DNA of 64,000 nucleotides. Source: Cunninghamella blakesleeana (lineage: Eukaryota > Mucoromycota > Mucoromycetes > Mucorales > Cunninghamellaceae). How positions within the stretch are numbered: the stretch's first letter is position 1; each line of letters begins with the position of its first letter. Shown here piece by piece: positions 1 to 11,358 of the stretch. The notes under the pieces are model-generated. The model ran no database searches, was not told where the DNA came from, and saw only the letters and a list, made by a program, of their open reading frames with translations. A program made the translations under genes and the position numbers. The stretch covers positions 2,650,501 through 2,714,500 of the forward strand of contig JAFCIZ010000005.1 of NCBI GenBank assembly GCA_017871115.1. Reading direction: 5' to 3'.

Positions 1-95
1 AAGAATAAAAAGAAAATAGAAATATAACTAAACTCTCTTCTACACCATTTTTTTATTTATATTATTTTGAAAAAATGATAATTAAAATAAAATAG

Positions 96-767
96 GTTCG
101 AATTGGGTCGTCAATCCGCTAACACCAAATTAGGAGCTAAGCGTATCCATTTAGTCCGTGTTCGTGGTGGTAACTACAAACACCGTGCTCTTCGTCTTGA
201 AGCTGGTAACTTCTCATGGGGTTCTGAAGGTATTTCTCGCAAGACTCGTGTTTTAACTGTAGTTTACAATGCTTCTAATAACGAATTGGTTCGTACCAAC
301 ACTCTTGTCAAAGGTGCTGTCATCCAAATTGATGCTACTCCTTTCCGTCAATGGTATGAATCTCACTATGCTCAAGTTTTAGGTAAGAAGAAATCCACTG
401 CTACCAAGACTGAAGAAGTAGAACATGCTGCTGATAACAAATCCAACTCTGTTCAAAAGAAGATCGCTGCTCGCCAAGCTACTGCTGCTGTTGATCCCCT
501 TTTAGATGATCAATTCAATGCTGGTCGTCTCTATGCTATCATTGCTTCTCGTCCTGGTCAATCTGGTCGTTGTGATGGTTACATTCTTGAAGGCAAAGAA
601 CTTGAATTCTATGTCAAGAAAATCAAGGTAAAAAAAAAATTGAATATATAATAATAATGAATAAAAATAAAAATATAGTCGAGTAGATAGTAATAATATT
701 AATAATCATTGTATATTAACTTTTTTATTTTCTTTCTTTTTTATACTTGTAGTCCAAGAAGCATTAA
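96..767 (+). CDS. RPS8: 40S ribosomal protein eS8 (RPS8), 5' end outside window
   Basis: Structural protein of the small ribosomal subunit. Exons seen are 96-627 and 753-767, with an intron at 628-752 (donor gtaaaa, acceptor tag). The first visible exon begins inside a codon after an intron acceptor (atag, 92-95) and reads [18 protein letters not shown], the conserved eS8 segment that follows the basic N-terminus. The first exon therefore lies upstream of base 1. The TTG at 103 is an internal Leu codon, not a start. Conserved blocks include [34 protein letters not shown] and a C-terminus ending SKKH. Codon use is strongly biased to T/C-ending codons, as expected for a highly expressed gene. 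Identity is very secure. Only the start is missing. Confidence 0.96.
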
Positions 768-1258
768 ACTTAGTCTTTATTTTAACTTTAATTATTATTC
801 ATTAAAATGCCTTTTTGTTTATTCTTCGTCTTTTAATTTGATTGTTTGTTTAATAATTGTATGATATAAATATTTGAATTTTATTTCCTTACAAAAAGAT
901 CAACATTTTTTGATCATTGTTTTTTCAAGTATTTAATAATAATGTGAAAGATCGAGATTAATACATGGACAATAGATAATGAATATAAAAAAGAGCTATG
1001 GTCATACTATTTTAGAAATAATCTTTTATTATCTATATACATACATTCGTATATATATGTATGCATGTATGTATATGAAGTTGTAGTGTTATTTTTATTT
1101 CATGATAGTAGTTTTTTCATCTTATTTCAATTTGGCAGTAAAAAAACATTTTTTTTTAAATGGCGGGAGTTGATTTTTTTTTTTGGAAGGTGAATGAATT
1201 AGTTTGTCTACGTTTAAAATCGAGTGATTCTTTCTCTTTTTTTAGCTTCATTATTACC
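768..1258. other. Intergenic: eS8 3' flank and uL5 promoter
   Basis: No gene seen. AT-rich. It holds a short inverted repeat (GATCAA/TTGATC, about 899-917) and TA-rich microsatellite sequence (about 1030-1075). The uL5 promoter must lie here. Confidence 0.5.
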
Positions 1259-1667
1259 ATGGTACGCACAATCATATTGATTTTTTAAAAAATATAAGAG
1301 TAGAGAAGATTATATTATTTAATGATTCAATAATGGATGACAAGTGATGGATAATAATAAATAAATAGATGGATGGATGAATAAATTGGATGGATTATTA
1401 AGAAATAGTAATTTTTTTTTAAAAAAAAATACATACATTCCATATAAAATACTCATATCTGAATTGGGTCCTGTTGCTATTATTTAAAAAAACACCTTGT
1501 CACCTATTTTGAATTTTTTAAATAAGGACAAATATATTGATAATAGTCATGAATATGAATATAGATATTAATCACTTTTGCATATATTTTTTTTATTTTA
1601 TTTTTTATTTCAACCTCCCTCAAAAAAAACTATCACAACCACCACTACCACCACCACCCTTTTAAAT

Positions 1668-1745
<78 letters not shown>

Positions 1746-2399
1746 GAGCGCCGAACAAAAGGTCAAGGCCAACCCTATGAAGAAACTTCATATTGAAAAA
1801 CTTGTTCTCAACATTTGTGTTGGTGAATCAGGTGATCGTTTGACCCGTGCTGCCAAAGTATTAGAACAATTGACTGGTCAAACCCCCGTTTACTCCAAGG
1901 CTCGTTACACCATCCGTACTTTCGGTATTCGTCGTAATGAAAAAATTGCTGTCCATGTCACTGTCCGTGGTCCTAAAGCCGAAGAAATCATTGAACGTGG
2001 TTTAAAGGTCAAGGAATATGAATTACGTGAACGTAACTTCTCCAACACTGGTAACTTTGGTTTCGGTATTGAAGAACATATCGATTTAGGTATTAAATAT
2101 GATCCTTCTATTGGTATTTACGGTATGGATTTCTATGTCGTTATGGGTCGTCCCGGTTTCCGTGTCGCTCGTCGTAAGCGTGCTCAAGCTTCCGTTGGTA
2201 CTAACCATCGCATCAAAAAGGAAGAAGCCATTGAATGGTATAAATCTCGCGTAAGTTTAATTGAAATGGATTAAAAAAAAGAAAATAGAGTTATAAATAT
2301 ATATACAATTGCACGATCTTTTTAATTAACCTTTTTTTCTTTTCTTTCCCTTTTTTTTTAAAAAAAAAATAGTTTGATGGTATTGTTCTCAATAAATAA
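1259..2399 (+). CDS. RPL11: 60S ribosomal protein uL5 (RPL11)
   Basis: Large-subunit protein that contacts 5S rRNA in the central protuberance. Exons are 1259-1261 (the ATG alone), 1747-2250 and 2373-2399, giving 177 aa, the usual length. Exon 2 reads [22 protein letters not shown], preceding the canonical ESGDRLTRA and [20 protein letters not shown] blocks. Exon 3 adds FDGIVLNK. I placed the start at 1259 because ATG is followed directly by a good donor (gtacgc), and the acceptor atag|agc gives the Ser-Ala N-terminus known in this family. The Met at 1777 is internal. Intron 1 (485 bp) is long for this window and carries an (AAT)n tract. Intron 2 has a T9A10 palindrome next to its acceptor. 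The start-codon-only exon is inferred, the rest is certain. Confidence 0.95.
1670..1744. repeat. (AAT)n microsatellite in uL5 intron 1
   Basis: About 25 uninterrupted AAT units run up to the intron acceptor (tag, 1744-1746), so the repeat supplies most of the region where a pyrimidine tract would normally be. In one frame it yields a false poly-Ile reading frame. Confidence 0.97.
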
Positions 2400-3114
2400 A
2401 TTATTTTTTACTGATTGTAGCTCACCTAATACTAACTTATAGTTTTTAAAATAAATAAAACTTGTTTATTATTGTCATTATCCACTTGAAACAATTTAAT
2501 TTTTTTTTATCTATGTTTATAATAAATCATCATCATTCATCATCATTATATATGTAATATGAGGCTAGTGTCGAGTTTTTTGATTTGATAGTTCCTTTAT
2601 AATTTATTTTACTCAATTATTCTGGCTTCCAATGGCGATAACAGCTTAAAAAAGGGTCTGTAGAGATGAGTAACTTTTATATATTCTGTAACTGTCGACT
2701 TATTTAATAAGAGCTTCAAGTAAAATTATCTAATACAATACTTGGCTAAGTGCAAAATAAAAAAAATGAACATAGTCATAAAAAAAAGATAGAAAAGAAT
2801 TGTTCTTTTACAGTTATAGTTTAATAATCACCTATGAACTTGTAAAAATAACGAAATAGGGTTACATAATATAAAAAAATATATAATATCATGAAGGCAT
2901 AATTTAAAAAATCCCTTCGCTTCGCTCCGGGGATTGAGTTCAAAAATTCCATTAAGATCCAATAAAATAAAATTAATAAAAAATTTTTTTCTCACATTTT
3001 TTATTTTTCCTTTTCTCTTTCACTTTTTCACTTTTTTTTTTTTAAATTATAATAACAATACTTTTTTTTTTATATAATAATATATTAATTCTAATTTAAC
3101 AACGATAATAGACC
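2400..3114. other. Intergenic, 0.7 kb
   Basis: No gene recognised. Contains an isolated GC-rich patch at 2911-2935 (cccttcgcttcgctccgggg) bounded by the inverted 6-mers AATCCC and GGGATT, in otherwise A/T-rich DNA. The last 150 bp are T-rich and probably hold the promoter of the next gene. Confidence 0.5.
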
Positions 3115-3701
3115 ATGAACAAAAATACCCAATCTAATATGTCACAAAATAATAATAATAATAATAACAATAATAATAATAACAACAACAACAACATTAA
3201 TACATCTGTAACTTCAAACCTGGTACTTAATAATTATTGGCAGTCGTATTTTTACAGCGCCCATCTGAAAAAGCCAAAGTAATTCCCATGGATAGCCCTC
3301 CTCCTACACCACTTCAAACTACTGACTATGATTATAATAATACTGACAACTATAACAAGGACAACTGCTTATTTATTGATACTACAACTACAACTACAAC
3401 CACAACAATGATTTCTCAATCTGAATATTATGGTGAGGACCTTTTTGGTTCTTTATCTTCTCAAGGACCTATTTCTCCTACCTTTACTACTACTCAAGGT
3501 CTTTTCCCACCCATTCCTGAACGTACTGCTACTGATGCTGAAGGCGATAATAATTTTAATGATAATGATTTGCAACAAAATATAAGTGTAATGGACGACG
3601 ATGATATATTTGCTGAAATCAGTGATACTTTTTGTTTGAACGATAATTTACAACTACAACAACCAATCGCTCTAACTACTGAAGATTTTCTTCTTTTTTA
3701 A
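3115..3701 (+). CDS. Hypothetical Asn/Thr-rich acidic protein
   Basis: I do not recognise a family. The model is 3115-3207 joined to 3258-3701 (178 aa). The 50-bp intron (gtaact...ttacag) removes the stop that the first frame would meet and joins both frames at phase 0. The N-terminus is a poly-Asn run (residues about 12-27, AAT/AAC repeats). The middle has a Pro-rich patch (DSPPPTP) and a poly-Thr run. The C-terminal half is acidic (MDDDDIFAEISDTF) and ends EDFLLF. Composition resembles an acidic activation region or disordered regulator, but no DNA-binding domain is visible. An alternative is that translation starts at the ATG within exon 2 (Met of IPMDSPPP). Coding status is likely from frame length and the coherent C-terminus, function unknown. 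Confidence 0.55.
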
Positions 3702-4269
3702 ATTCTATTTTTATCTTTTTTATTTATATATTTTTGGTTAATGTAATAAATTTTGTGCTCTTAATTTTAGGAGTACAGCCACCTTTTTTTATTTTGTTTG
3801 TTTATGTTTGTATTATATTAGGATCTAATGATCAAAAAAAAAAAAAAAAAGGAAAAGGAGAGATAGTGATAATAATATTGGTTCGCACTAAAAAAAAGGT
3901 TTATTATAATTATATTTCAAGCCGGAATACATTATTTATATTTCTTCGCCAGTTCTATCAATATTCTTTTTTCCCATTAAAAAAACGAAAAATAGTTGGA
4001 TCGATCTTTTTTTTTTTTGAAGCACTTTTTATTAATCAATTAAAAAAAAGTATTATTGATGCAGAATAGTTTATGATACCTCTTTGAAATTCGGAAAAAT
4101 ATTAAATTTCTACACCATCCTGTTTTTTAACAATATTCCTGATACAATATACTGTTTCTTTTATTTTTATTTTTTTTAAAAAAAGCAATATTATATTAAT
4201 ACACGTTTAGTTTATTTGATTATATACCAAAAAAAAAATAAAAAAATAAAAGAAAATGGTCTTATCCAT
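3702..4269. other. Convergent intergenic, 0.57 kb
   Basis: 3' flanks of two converging genes. A/T homopolymers only. The reading frames here are low-complexity Phe/Ile/Lys strings and look non-coding. Confidence 0.5.
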
Positions 4270-7200
4270 TTATAAAAAAAAAGAATCTATACTGATATGA
4301 TCATCATTATCATCTAAACTTTTCGCTGATGTTTTAGAAAGACTCGGGTTTGGTATAATATTATTATTATTATTATTATTGTTTATATAATGTTTAGTAT
4401 TCGGTGTATTTGATTTATTATGGTGACTGAATTCAGAAGAAGGAGGAAGAGTGATATCCATATCAGGATCTTCAAATAAAGTGCTTCTAGAGGGAATTAG
4501 CATTGGGCGTCGAGAGGATGAGTCCATGGCAGTGGTTGTAGACTTTGATCTAGATAAGGATGGACCTAATTTAAATCCAGTTGTAGTTGTGGTATCATTA
4601 TAAGGTAAAGTAGATGAGCGTTTGACATAAGATAAAAAGGAACGTTTTGGTGCTGATGATGATGATTTGTTTTTGGTATCGTTTACTGTTGATGGTGGTA
4701 ATTGATCTATTTCATTCTTTTTTTGTTCATTTGTAAGTTGTTGTTGTTTCAGATTCATGATGTCATCTAAAGAAGAACGATGAACAGACGACAAGGTTGA
4801 AGTCATAGATGAGGAATCTAGAGATGGTAATTTACTATTGTAATTATCTAAGGACGATTGACGAGAGGAGGGAGAGGTTGTTGTTGCTGCTACTGCTGTT
4901 GCTGTTATGCGCTGTTGTTTTTGTTGTTGTTGACGATTGTGATGGATAGCTTGTCCTTCATCCACTTCTTTTGAAAATAATATATCAAAATGCTCCAATA
5001 AATCACGTACAAATCGGTGAGGGTGTCTATCATGTTTATTAGCAGACGTAGCTGTGTCAGCACGTATTATAATATGGCCGAATCTATATACTAATGACTG
5101 TATTAAATTGGTATCATTTGTCATGTTAATTAACCTATGAAATATATATATATGTATTATAAGTATTAATATTGATTCGATATGATAATTCTTATTATTA
5201 TTAATTTATTAATTTATATAATTTCAATATGGTTTTATATAAATACTTACTTTTGAAAATGGTTTAATAATGATTTAAGAGTTTCATAATTAACAGTTGG
5301 TAAAGTTGTCATTAATTTACTAATAGAAATCAAGTGGCTATCAATATCTTGGTTTTCTAAAAAAGAAATAAAAAACAAAACGATAACAATAGTAAGTTTA
5401 TTTTTTTATATAACTATGCATATGTTTACACTTATATGAATTTATAAATATATATTTAAATGAGTAAACTTACTATTTGCATAAAGAAGTTTAATTGGTT
5501 CATATAGTTCAAAAGTAACAAGACAATCTGGTAATTCTAATAGATACAGTCGTATTACAGACGCAAGTAAAATGATATCATATTTCTTTAGCATATCTTG
5601 GGTAATAGGTGCCATGGTGAAATTTAAATCGTTTCGAGCTTTATGTATTAAATCTAAAGGTAGAGGTGCAGTCCATATTTTACTTTGTTCTAAAATAAAT
5701 GAATAAAAAGAATAAATTATGAAAATTGCTGTGTCTGTACATTACACTAATTATAATAATACTAATAATAATAATAATATGAATATATGTATGTACCTTT
5801 TACATGCAATTGAGGTAAAGCTATAAAAAATGAATAATCGATGAAGTAAATAATTAATTTTCACTATTTCTACTTCTATTTCTTTTTTCTTTTTCAAGTA
5901 ATTATAGATAATTTACCTGATTCAATAATTGTAAGACCATTTTCAAGTAATAATGGGATATGTGTATTTTCATTTTCTACAATATTTTGTAATGGCACTC
6001 CAAATAGTTGATCTAATATATATAAATGAATATTTTTAAAAAAAGAGATTTTTTTAATTACATAAAGGTATTACTTACTGTTGACAGACCCATAAAAATA
6101 ATTTTCATATAATATTGGTCTTGGGCAAAATTTTCCAATCCGATATTGTTCAACAATAGCTTGGATATCCTTCTCTGGATTTAATGTTTCTTGGTACAGC
6201 ATCATTTGATCATATAAATCTTTATATATAGGAATCGTATTTGAGAATGCAGCTGCCATTGATATGAATGCTAAAAAAAAATGGAAATAGAAAAAGTACA
6301 TTTACTATTAATGTGATTCATAAAATATAAATACATATATTTATGTGCATATATATATTTTACCTTGTTTAATTGTTTGAATTCTTTCCAATTCAAGATT
6401 TTCCATTTCTTCAAAATGCATAAACTAATATATATAGATTAGATATGAAAGATTATTATTTATTTATTTATATATTTTATCTTTGTTTTTTTCTTTTTCT
6501 TTTTAAAATAAAAGTAAACATTTACTAAATTTTCTTCATTTTCCAAACGTAATATTTCCAATTTTTTGACCATTTCTTTATAATGTTGATTAGCAAGATC
6601 CATATCATGAATAAGAGAAGAAAGAGAATCCACTTGTTTAGAAGACCACATCTTTTTTTTATTATTCCAAAATCCATTGTTAGAATTAGTATTGGTAGTA
6701 GTAGTAGAGAGCGACGACGATAAAGGTGGTTGGTGTTGTTGTTGAGGAGGTAAATTCAAAGTAAAAGTGATATCTGGCTGAGTTGTAAATTGACATGAAG
6801 ATGGTATTCCCTGATCCTCTATTTTTTTTTCATCATTATTATTCAGAGACATGAGTAACCAGCCTTGATCAAGTAATTGTTGACAGGATGTATAAGCTAA
6901 TTGATTGACATTGTCTAAAGATAATAGTGATGATGATGATGATGTTATTGTTTTTATCCGCTTAGTATAATAATCTATCATTTCATCCAAAATATATTGT
7001 CCAAGTAATGGCTGATATGTTTGTTGAAGGCAAGTGAAAAATGACATCAAATCTGAGTACGACCATGGGATTGATGCCAATAGAATAGATTTATCTTGAA
7101 GAGGCTGATAATCTGGTTGAATTGATTTTATTTTTTCACAAATCCTATGATACTCTTGTTTTGCTTTTTCTGTTAACTGAACCTGTTTTTCAAATTGTTG

Positions 7201-7623
7201 AATACAGTCCATGATATGAGCTTGACTTGTGGTGATAATTTTCATGTACTTTTTAGCCATTATTTGAATGGGATCTAAAGCAGTGCTTTGAATATTAGTT
7301 GCTCTTGATTGATGTGCTTGGGCTGATAATTGGCTTTCTTGACGTACGACCTGAAAACATTGTTTCAAGGAGGCGCCCATATCTCTATCAAAAATAGTGC
7401 TTATATGACTTTCCTTTTTTTCATTTTTTGTAGTTAATATAGAAGCATAATGTTCTTCGGCTTGAATACGTTGAGTAATATAATCTATAATAATATTATT
7501 TTCTTCTATGGATTGAGATAGCTTTTGGTGAAGAATCGTTATACTTTGTGAAAACTGGGGTATGTTGTTGACTGGCGTTGACCAAAAAGAATCTTGAAAT
7601 GAATATTTTATTGATGAATGCAT
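4270..7623 (-). CDS. F-BAR / DEP-like / RhoGAP protein (Rgd2-type)
   Basis: Membrane-curving Rho-GTPase regulator of the fungal F-BAR-DEP-RhoGAP group. Eight exons on the minus strand: 7623-6526, 6424-6364, 6270-6079, 6012-5917, 5820-5797, 5689-5474, 5356-5251, 5134-4270 (885 aa). Residues 1-190 form an F-BAR N-terminal half (DSFWSTP start, QAEEHYASIL). Residues about 190-280 contain a DEP-like insertion (ILDEMIDYYTKRI, CQQLLDQGWLLMSL). The coiled coil then resumes (HYKEMVKKLE). RhoGAP signatures follow (LFGVPLQNIV, ILLASVIRLYLLELPDCLVTFELYE, SLLNHF). From about residue 620 the tail is disordered, Ser-rich and has an Asn run, ending in SIDSFFL. Odd point: no GxxRxSG arginine-finger segment is seen where exons 4-6 join. 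Shares a 380-bp divergent promoter with the RCC1-like gene. Family sure, GAP activity uncertain. Confidence 0.85.
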
Positions 7624-8003
7624 TTTAATAAATAAATAAAATACAATAGTACTTGTGAATAATAATATAAATTATAGGTAAAAGGAAAAAAAAAAGGTAT
7701 ATATATATTTTTTTAAAAAAAAATGACAAGATATAAAAAAAGAGTGAGAGGGAAAAAAAAAGAAATTGAAAAAAAATATCTGGGTTTTAAAAAAATATAT
7801 CTTAATTTGGTGCATAAGCGCAAGGCAAGGCGGAATAAACCATTGTAAAAATAATAAAAATATGGTCAGTTCTTTTCTCTCTTTTATATTCTTTCTTTCC
7901 TATTCCTTTTTGATATTCATATTGCAAACTTTATTATTACTATTATTATATGTATAGAATACAACCCATAATATTTATTGAATAATACTCTTTTTCATTT
8001 AGA
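7624..8003. promoter_or_regulatory. Divergent promoter region (F-BAR/RhoGAP and RCC1-like)
   Basis: 380 bp between two divergent start codons, so it must contain both promoters. A/T homopolymers, with one less AT-rich stretch near 7810-7840 (gcgcaaggcaaggcgg). No specific site assigned. Confidence 0.4.
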
Positions 8004-9555
8004 ATGAAAACATATAAAAATATATTACATACTTTTGGATTCAATGCTTTTAATCAACTATGCCAAAAACCTGGAATAAAAATAACATATTGTCATGATC
8101 ATATAGAAAGAATATTACTAGCAAATTGGGAAATCACTATTATTGTTACAGGTACGTGTTTAAGTATATATAAATCACTATATTATTGTTTTTATAATTA
8201 TAATTATTATTGTTCAACTAGATAGATAAATACGACTTTTATTTTTTTATTTTTATTTTTTTAACAAAGTATAGAACAAAATGAAATATTAGTATGGGGA
8301 TATCAGACGGATAAAATAAAGTATGGTATCAAACGTTGGAATAAAGATAAAATAGGGTTAAAGTTAAAAAAGATGTTTGGTTATAACGATCATGGTATTG
8401 GAATACTTGATATAAATGGCAGACTATGGTGGTATAGTTTTTTAAAAGAAAGTTATATTTTATTAGCGAAAAATATCAAACATGTGGATATTTGTCAAAA
8501 TTTACAAAGTGCTTTTCTATTGTCAGGTATGCTTCTCATATTACTTGCCCTTTTTTTAAAATAAAAAATTAATTAAATAAAACAAATATTTTTAACAAAA
8601 GCAACCATTCACCTATCTATTTATATATTTATATATATACTTTATAGAGAAAGGGATAGTAACAGCTTATCAATTATCAGATAATAATAATAGTTATAAA
8701 TATAAAAATCAATTTATATTGAAACTACCTAAAGTATTTGATATGGCTATATCTGTTAATCATGTTTTGTTTGCTGTGGAAGGATCACCATGTATATATG
8801 CATTAGGAAATAATCATTATTCACAATTAGGATTGGATCCTTATCAATTTCGATTTTTACATCCTCATCAGCCTCAGCCAATTGATTTTTTTAATGGATT
8901 ATGTTATTTAAATGAAAACAACCACCATATTGTTTCAGTTTCTTGTGGTCCATTCCATTCTGCGGTCATTATTAATCAAGATTTATATACGTTTGGTTGG
9001 AAACAAAAAGGATTGCTTGCTTGGGAAGAAGAAGAAGAAGAAGAGGGAGGGGAAGAGAGTGGGCTTATTCAACTTGCTTGTTTTAAAACAGTAAATGATC
9101 AAAGCATAGAAGTACCAATTAATAAAGTTGCATGTGGTTCTACACATACGGTAGCAATAGATGGTAAAATCAACCTTTTTTTTAATATATATATATAATT
9201 ATATATGTTTGTGTTTATCAGATTTATGTAAAATAATTAATTGATTGACTTTGCTTTATTATTTTATATTATATTTTTGGTATGTAGATAATAAAAATGT
9301 ATGGATATGTGGACAAAGTAATACTTTATAATAATAAAATAGATAAAATAGCATATAAAAAAGAAGTTTAAAATAGATTTATTCATATATATATATATAT
9401 ATATATAAACATTAGATAAATATTTTCAATTAGGAATGGATAATGAAATGAAAGTTGCTTTCCAATTTGAAAAATGTCCTCAAATAAGAAATGCTATTGA
9501 TTGTGCTACTGCTCCATGGTCTACTTTGATTATAGAAAATACCAAAAATTGCTAG
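8004..9555 (+). CDS. RCC1-repeat protein (Ats1/SERGEF-like)
   Basis: Seven-bladed RCC1-type propeller fragment set. Exons are 8004-8151, 8275-8526, 8648-9163, 9288-9317 and 9416-9555 (361 aa). All junctions close in phase. RCC1 repeat signatures are visible: LHTFGFNAFNQLCQ (N-terminus), ILVWGYQTD, YALGNNHYSQLGLD, VSVSCGPFHSAVI with LYTFGWKQKGLL, VACGSTHTVAIDG, and VWICGQNKYFQLGMD reconstituted across the last intron. An acidic loop (WEEEEEEEGGEES) interrupts one blade. The length and the single short propeller resemble Ats1 or SERGEF-type proteins rather than the nuclear RCC1 RanGEF, which is longer and has a Ran-contact wedge. The fourth exon is only 30 nt. Function beyond a protein-interaction propeller is not shown by the sequence. 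Confidence 0.8.
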
Positions 9556-9910
9556 GCAATAAATTTAGATAAAATTCTTTATGTTAAATAAAAAAATATA
9601 AAAAGTATATAAGGGGAAAGGAAGGGATTATATTGGAATGTAATTATTTTTTCAAAAAATATATTCTAAAACGCTTTTTTTTTTTAAAAAAAAAATACTG
9701 TTTAATAAAAGAATGAGCAATTCATAATTATTTTTTTTATGAAAATTATATTCCATTGGATATATTTATTAGTACATATTTTCTTTTTTAAAAAAAAAAA
9801 GTTTATTGTTAGAGATACAAGAAAAATAAAATAAAACAAAGAGAGAGAGGGAGAGAGAATATATATATGTATAGAAAAGAAGAGAAAAATTATATATATT
9901 GCATAAAGTC

Positions 9911-9947
<37 letters not shown>

Positions 9948-10083
9948 GTGTGTGTATTATGTTGAAAAATAAAATAAAATAAAATAAATACAATCTACAG
10001 TTACTTTTTTCAATATTTTTTTTAATTAACTATATATATAACGAGAATCATACTACGTTTTATTATTATGATTTATTTTTTAT
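9556..10083. other. Convergent intergenic with A/T repeats
   Basis: No gene. Contains two T-then-A palindromic tracts (about 9675-9695 and 9785-9801), a GA-rich stretch (9838-9858), an (ATT)n run (9913-9942) and TA repeats, lying between converging 3' ends. Confidence 0.55.
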
Positions 10084-11358
10084 TTATTTTTTTACAGTTC
10101 CATTTTTTAATAAAGTAACAATTCGATTCATTAATACCGTATGCTGTTCAGATAATTCATTTGCTGAAGTAAGATATTGATCATTCATAAAGTTTGAAGT
10201 AGATAAAGAGGAAGATGATTCATTATTATTATGATTGGTATTATTGGTATCAAGTTGTAGTTGTTGATGTTGCTTTTTTATTTGTTTACGTTTTAATTTT
10301 CGAAGATCTTGATCTATTAAAAAGGAATGTAAATCGTTGATATTATTAGGAGGGGCGGTTGAAAAAAGATCATCTAAAGAAAACGATGACCAAGAAGATG
10401 ATGAAGATGATGATGAAGCCTTTTTATTTTTATTGTTATTGAATAAAGAAGCGGTTGATGATGATGTTGGTAAAGAGAAAGTAGATGAGGAGATGGTTGG
10501 TAAAGATATATTTTCTTTATTCTTTTCTAATGGCGATGGTGATGATGGTTCTATAATTGAGTTAGTTGCGTTTGTAGTTGTTGAAGGTGATAAAGAAGGA
10601 GAGGGGCGATGGAATGAGACTATAACTCTAGGTTTACCTTGGTCTGTAATGTAAGCTTCTTTAACCTTAAATTGATGTACAAGATGACGATTTCCAGGTT
10701 TCCTTAAACCCATAGATAAAGTTTTTGGAAGAAAAGCTACCACGCCACCTATCCCAACGGCATAGCCACCTTTCTGAGCGTTTAAGATTCTACCCGTTAC
10801 AATGATATCTTTATTTTTCATTTCTTCTTGATTATTATTATCCATTGACGATGGCGTGTAATAAATAGGGCCTTTAATACGATGAGGTTCAGGACGAAAA
10901 GTAATATTTAAATAATCATAGACCTGTTCACGTGTGATTTTTTTGGTTTCTAATGCATTATGTAAACTTTCAATGACTTCAGGGGTTAAGGTTTTTTTCA
11001 AAAAAGAGTGAAATTCATGTTTAGATATTGTAGCAAGGTTATAATAATCTTGATCAGCGTACTGCTGTTGTTGCTGTTGATAATGCTTTGGTAAAAGAAA
11101 AGAATGTTGAAAATTTTCTTTCCAACGTTGTATAAAGACAACTTGACTTTCACCAGATGTCCAAGGTGTTTGATGTTCAAGACTATCTAATTGGCCAATA
11201 GTAACATAAGGTGTACGAATGACAGATGGTAAGTTTCGTTTTAATCCCCAATCCCCTTGTTGTTTATAATGTTTAGGTGTTGTATATACTTGACTTAGAC
11301 GTCGATCATATGTAGCTAATTTGGAATGACGAAGTAAGCCAGCAAACGATTTATCCAT
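10084..11358 (-). CDS. MRP51: Mitochondrial small-subunit ribosomal protein bS1m (Mrp51)
   Basis: Component of the mitochondrial small ribosomal subunit and, in yeast, needed for translation of several mitochondrial mRNAs. Single exon, 424 aa. The N-terminus has the family pattern SFAGLLRHSKLA followed by GDWGLKRNLP (residues about 36-45) and IGQLDSLEHQTPW, the hallmark of Mrp51. A second conserved block is GRILNAQKGGYAVGIGGVVAFLPK (about 187-210), which resembles an S1-type OB fold. The region after about residue 255 is Ser/Asn-rich and looks fungal-lineage-specific, making the protein longer than yeast Mrp51. The start follows family conservation: the ATG at 11358 gives MDKSFAGLLR. No separate cleavable presequence is obvious. 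Identity is confident from the two motif blocks. Confidence 0.88.
   Translation of the reverse strand: MDKSFAGLLRHSKLATYDRRLSQVYTTPKHYKQQGDWGLKRNLPSVIRTPYVTIGQLDSLEHQTPWTSGESQVVFIQRWKENFQHSFLLPKHYQQQQQQYADQDYYNLATISKHEFHSFLKKTLTPEVIESLHNALETKKITREQVYDYLNITFRPEPHRIKGPIYYTPSSMDNNNQEEMKNKDIIVTGRILNAQKGGYAVGIGGVVAFLPKTLSMGLRKPGNRHLVHQFKVKEAYITDQGKPRVIVSFHRPSPSLSPSTTTNATNSIIEPSSPSPLEKNKENISLPTISSSTFSLPTSSSTASLFNNNKNKKASSSSSSSSWSSFSLDDLFSTAPPNNINDLHSFLIDQDLRKLKRKQIKKQHQQLQLDTNNTNHNNNESSSSLSTSNFMNDQYLTSANELSEQHTVLMNRIVTLLKNGTVKK

Noticed and set aside
103..105. TTG as the start of eS8
   Set aside because: It is an internal Leu codon; the conserved FELGRQ block continues upstream through an intron acceptor.
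1262..1746. C/D-box snoRNA in uL5 intron 1
   Set aside because: A gtgatgg-like box and a ctga exist, but they are about 110 bp apart without terminal pairing, so support is too weak.
1578..1796. Poly-Ile reading frame
   Set aside because: It is the (AAT)n repeat of uL5 intron 1 read in one frame.
10337..10654. 105-aa plus-strand frame
   Set aside because: Antisense of the Ser/Asn-rich part of Mrp51.
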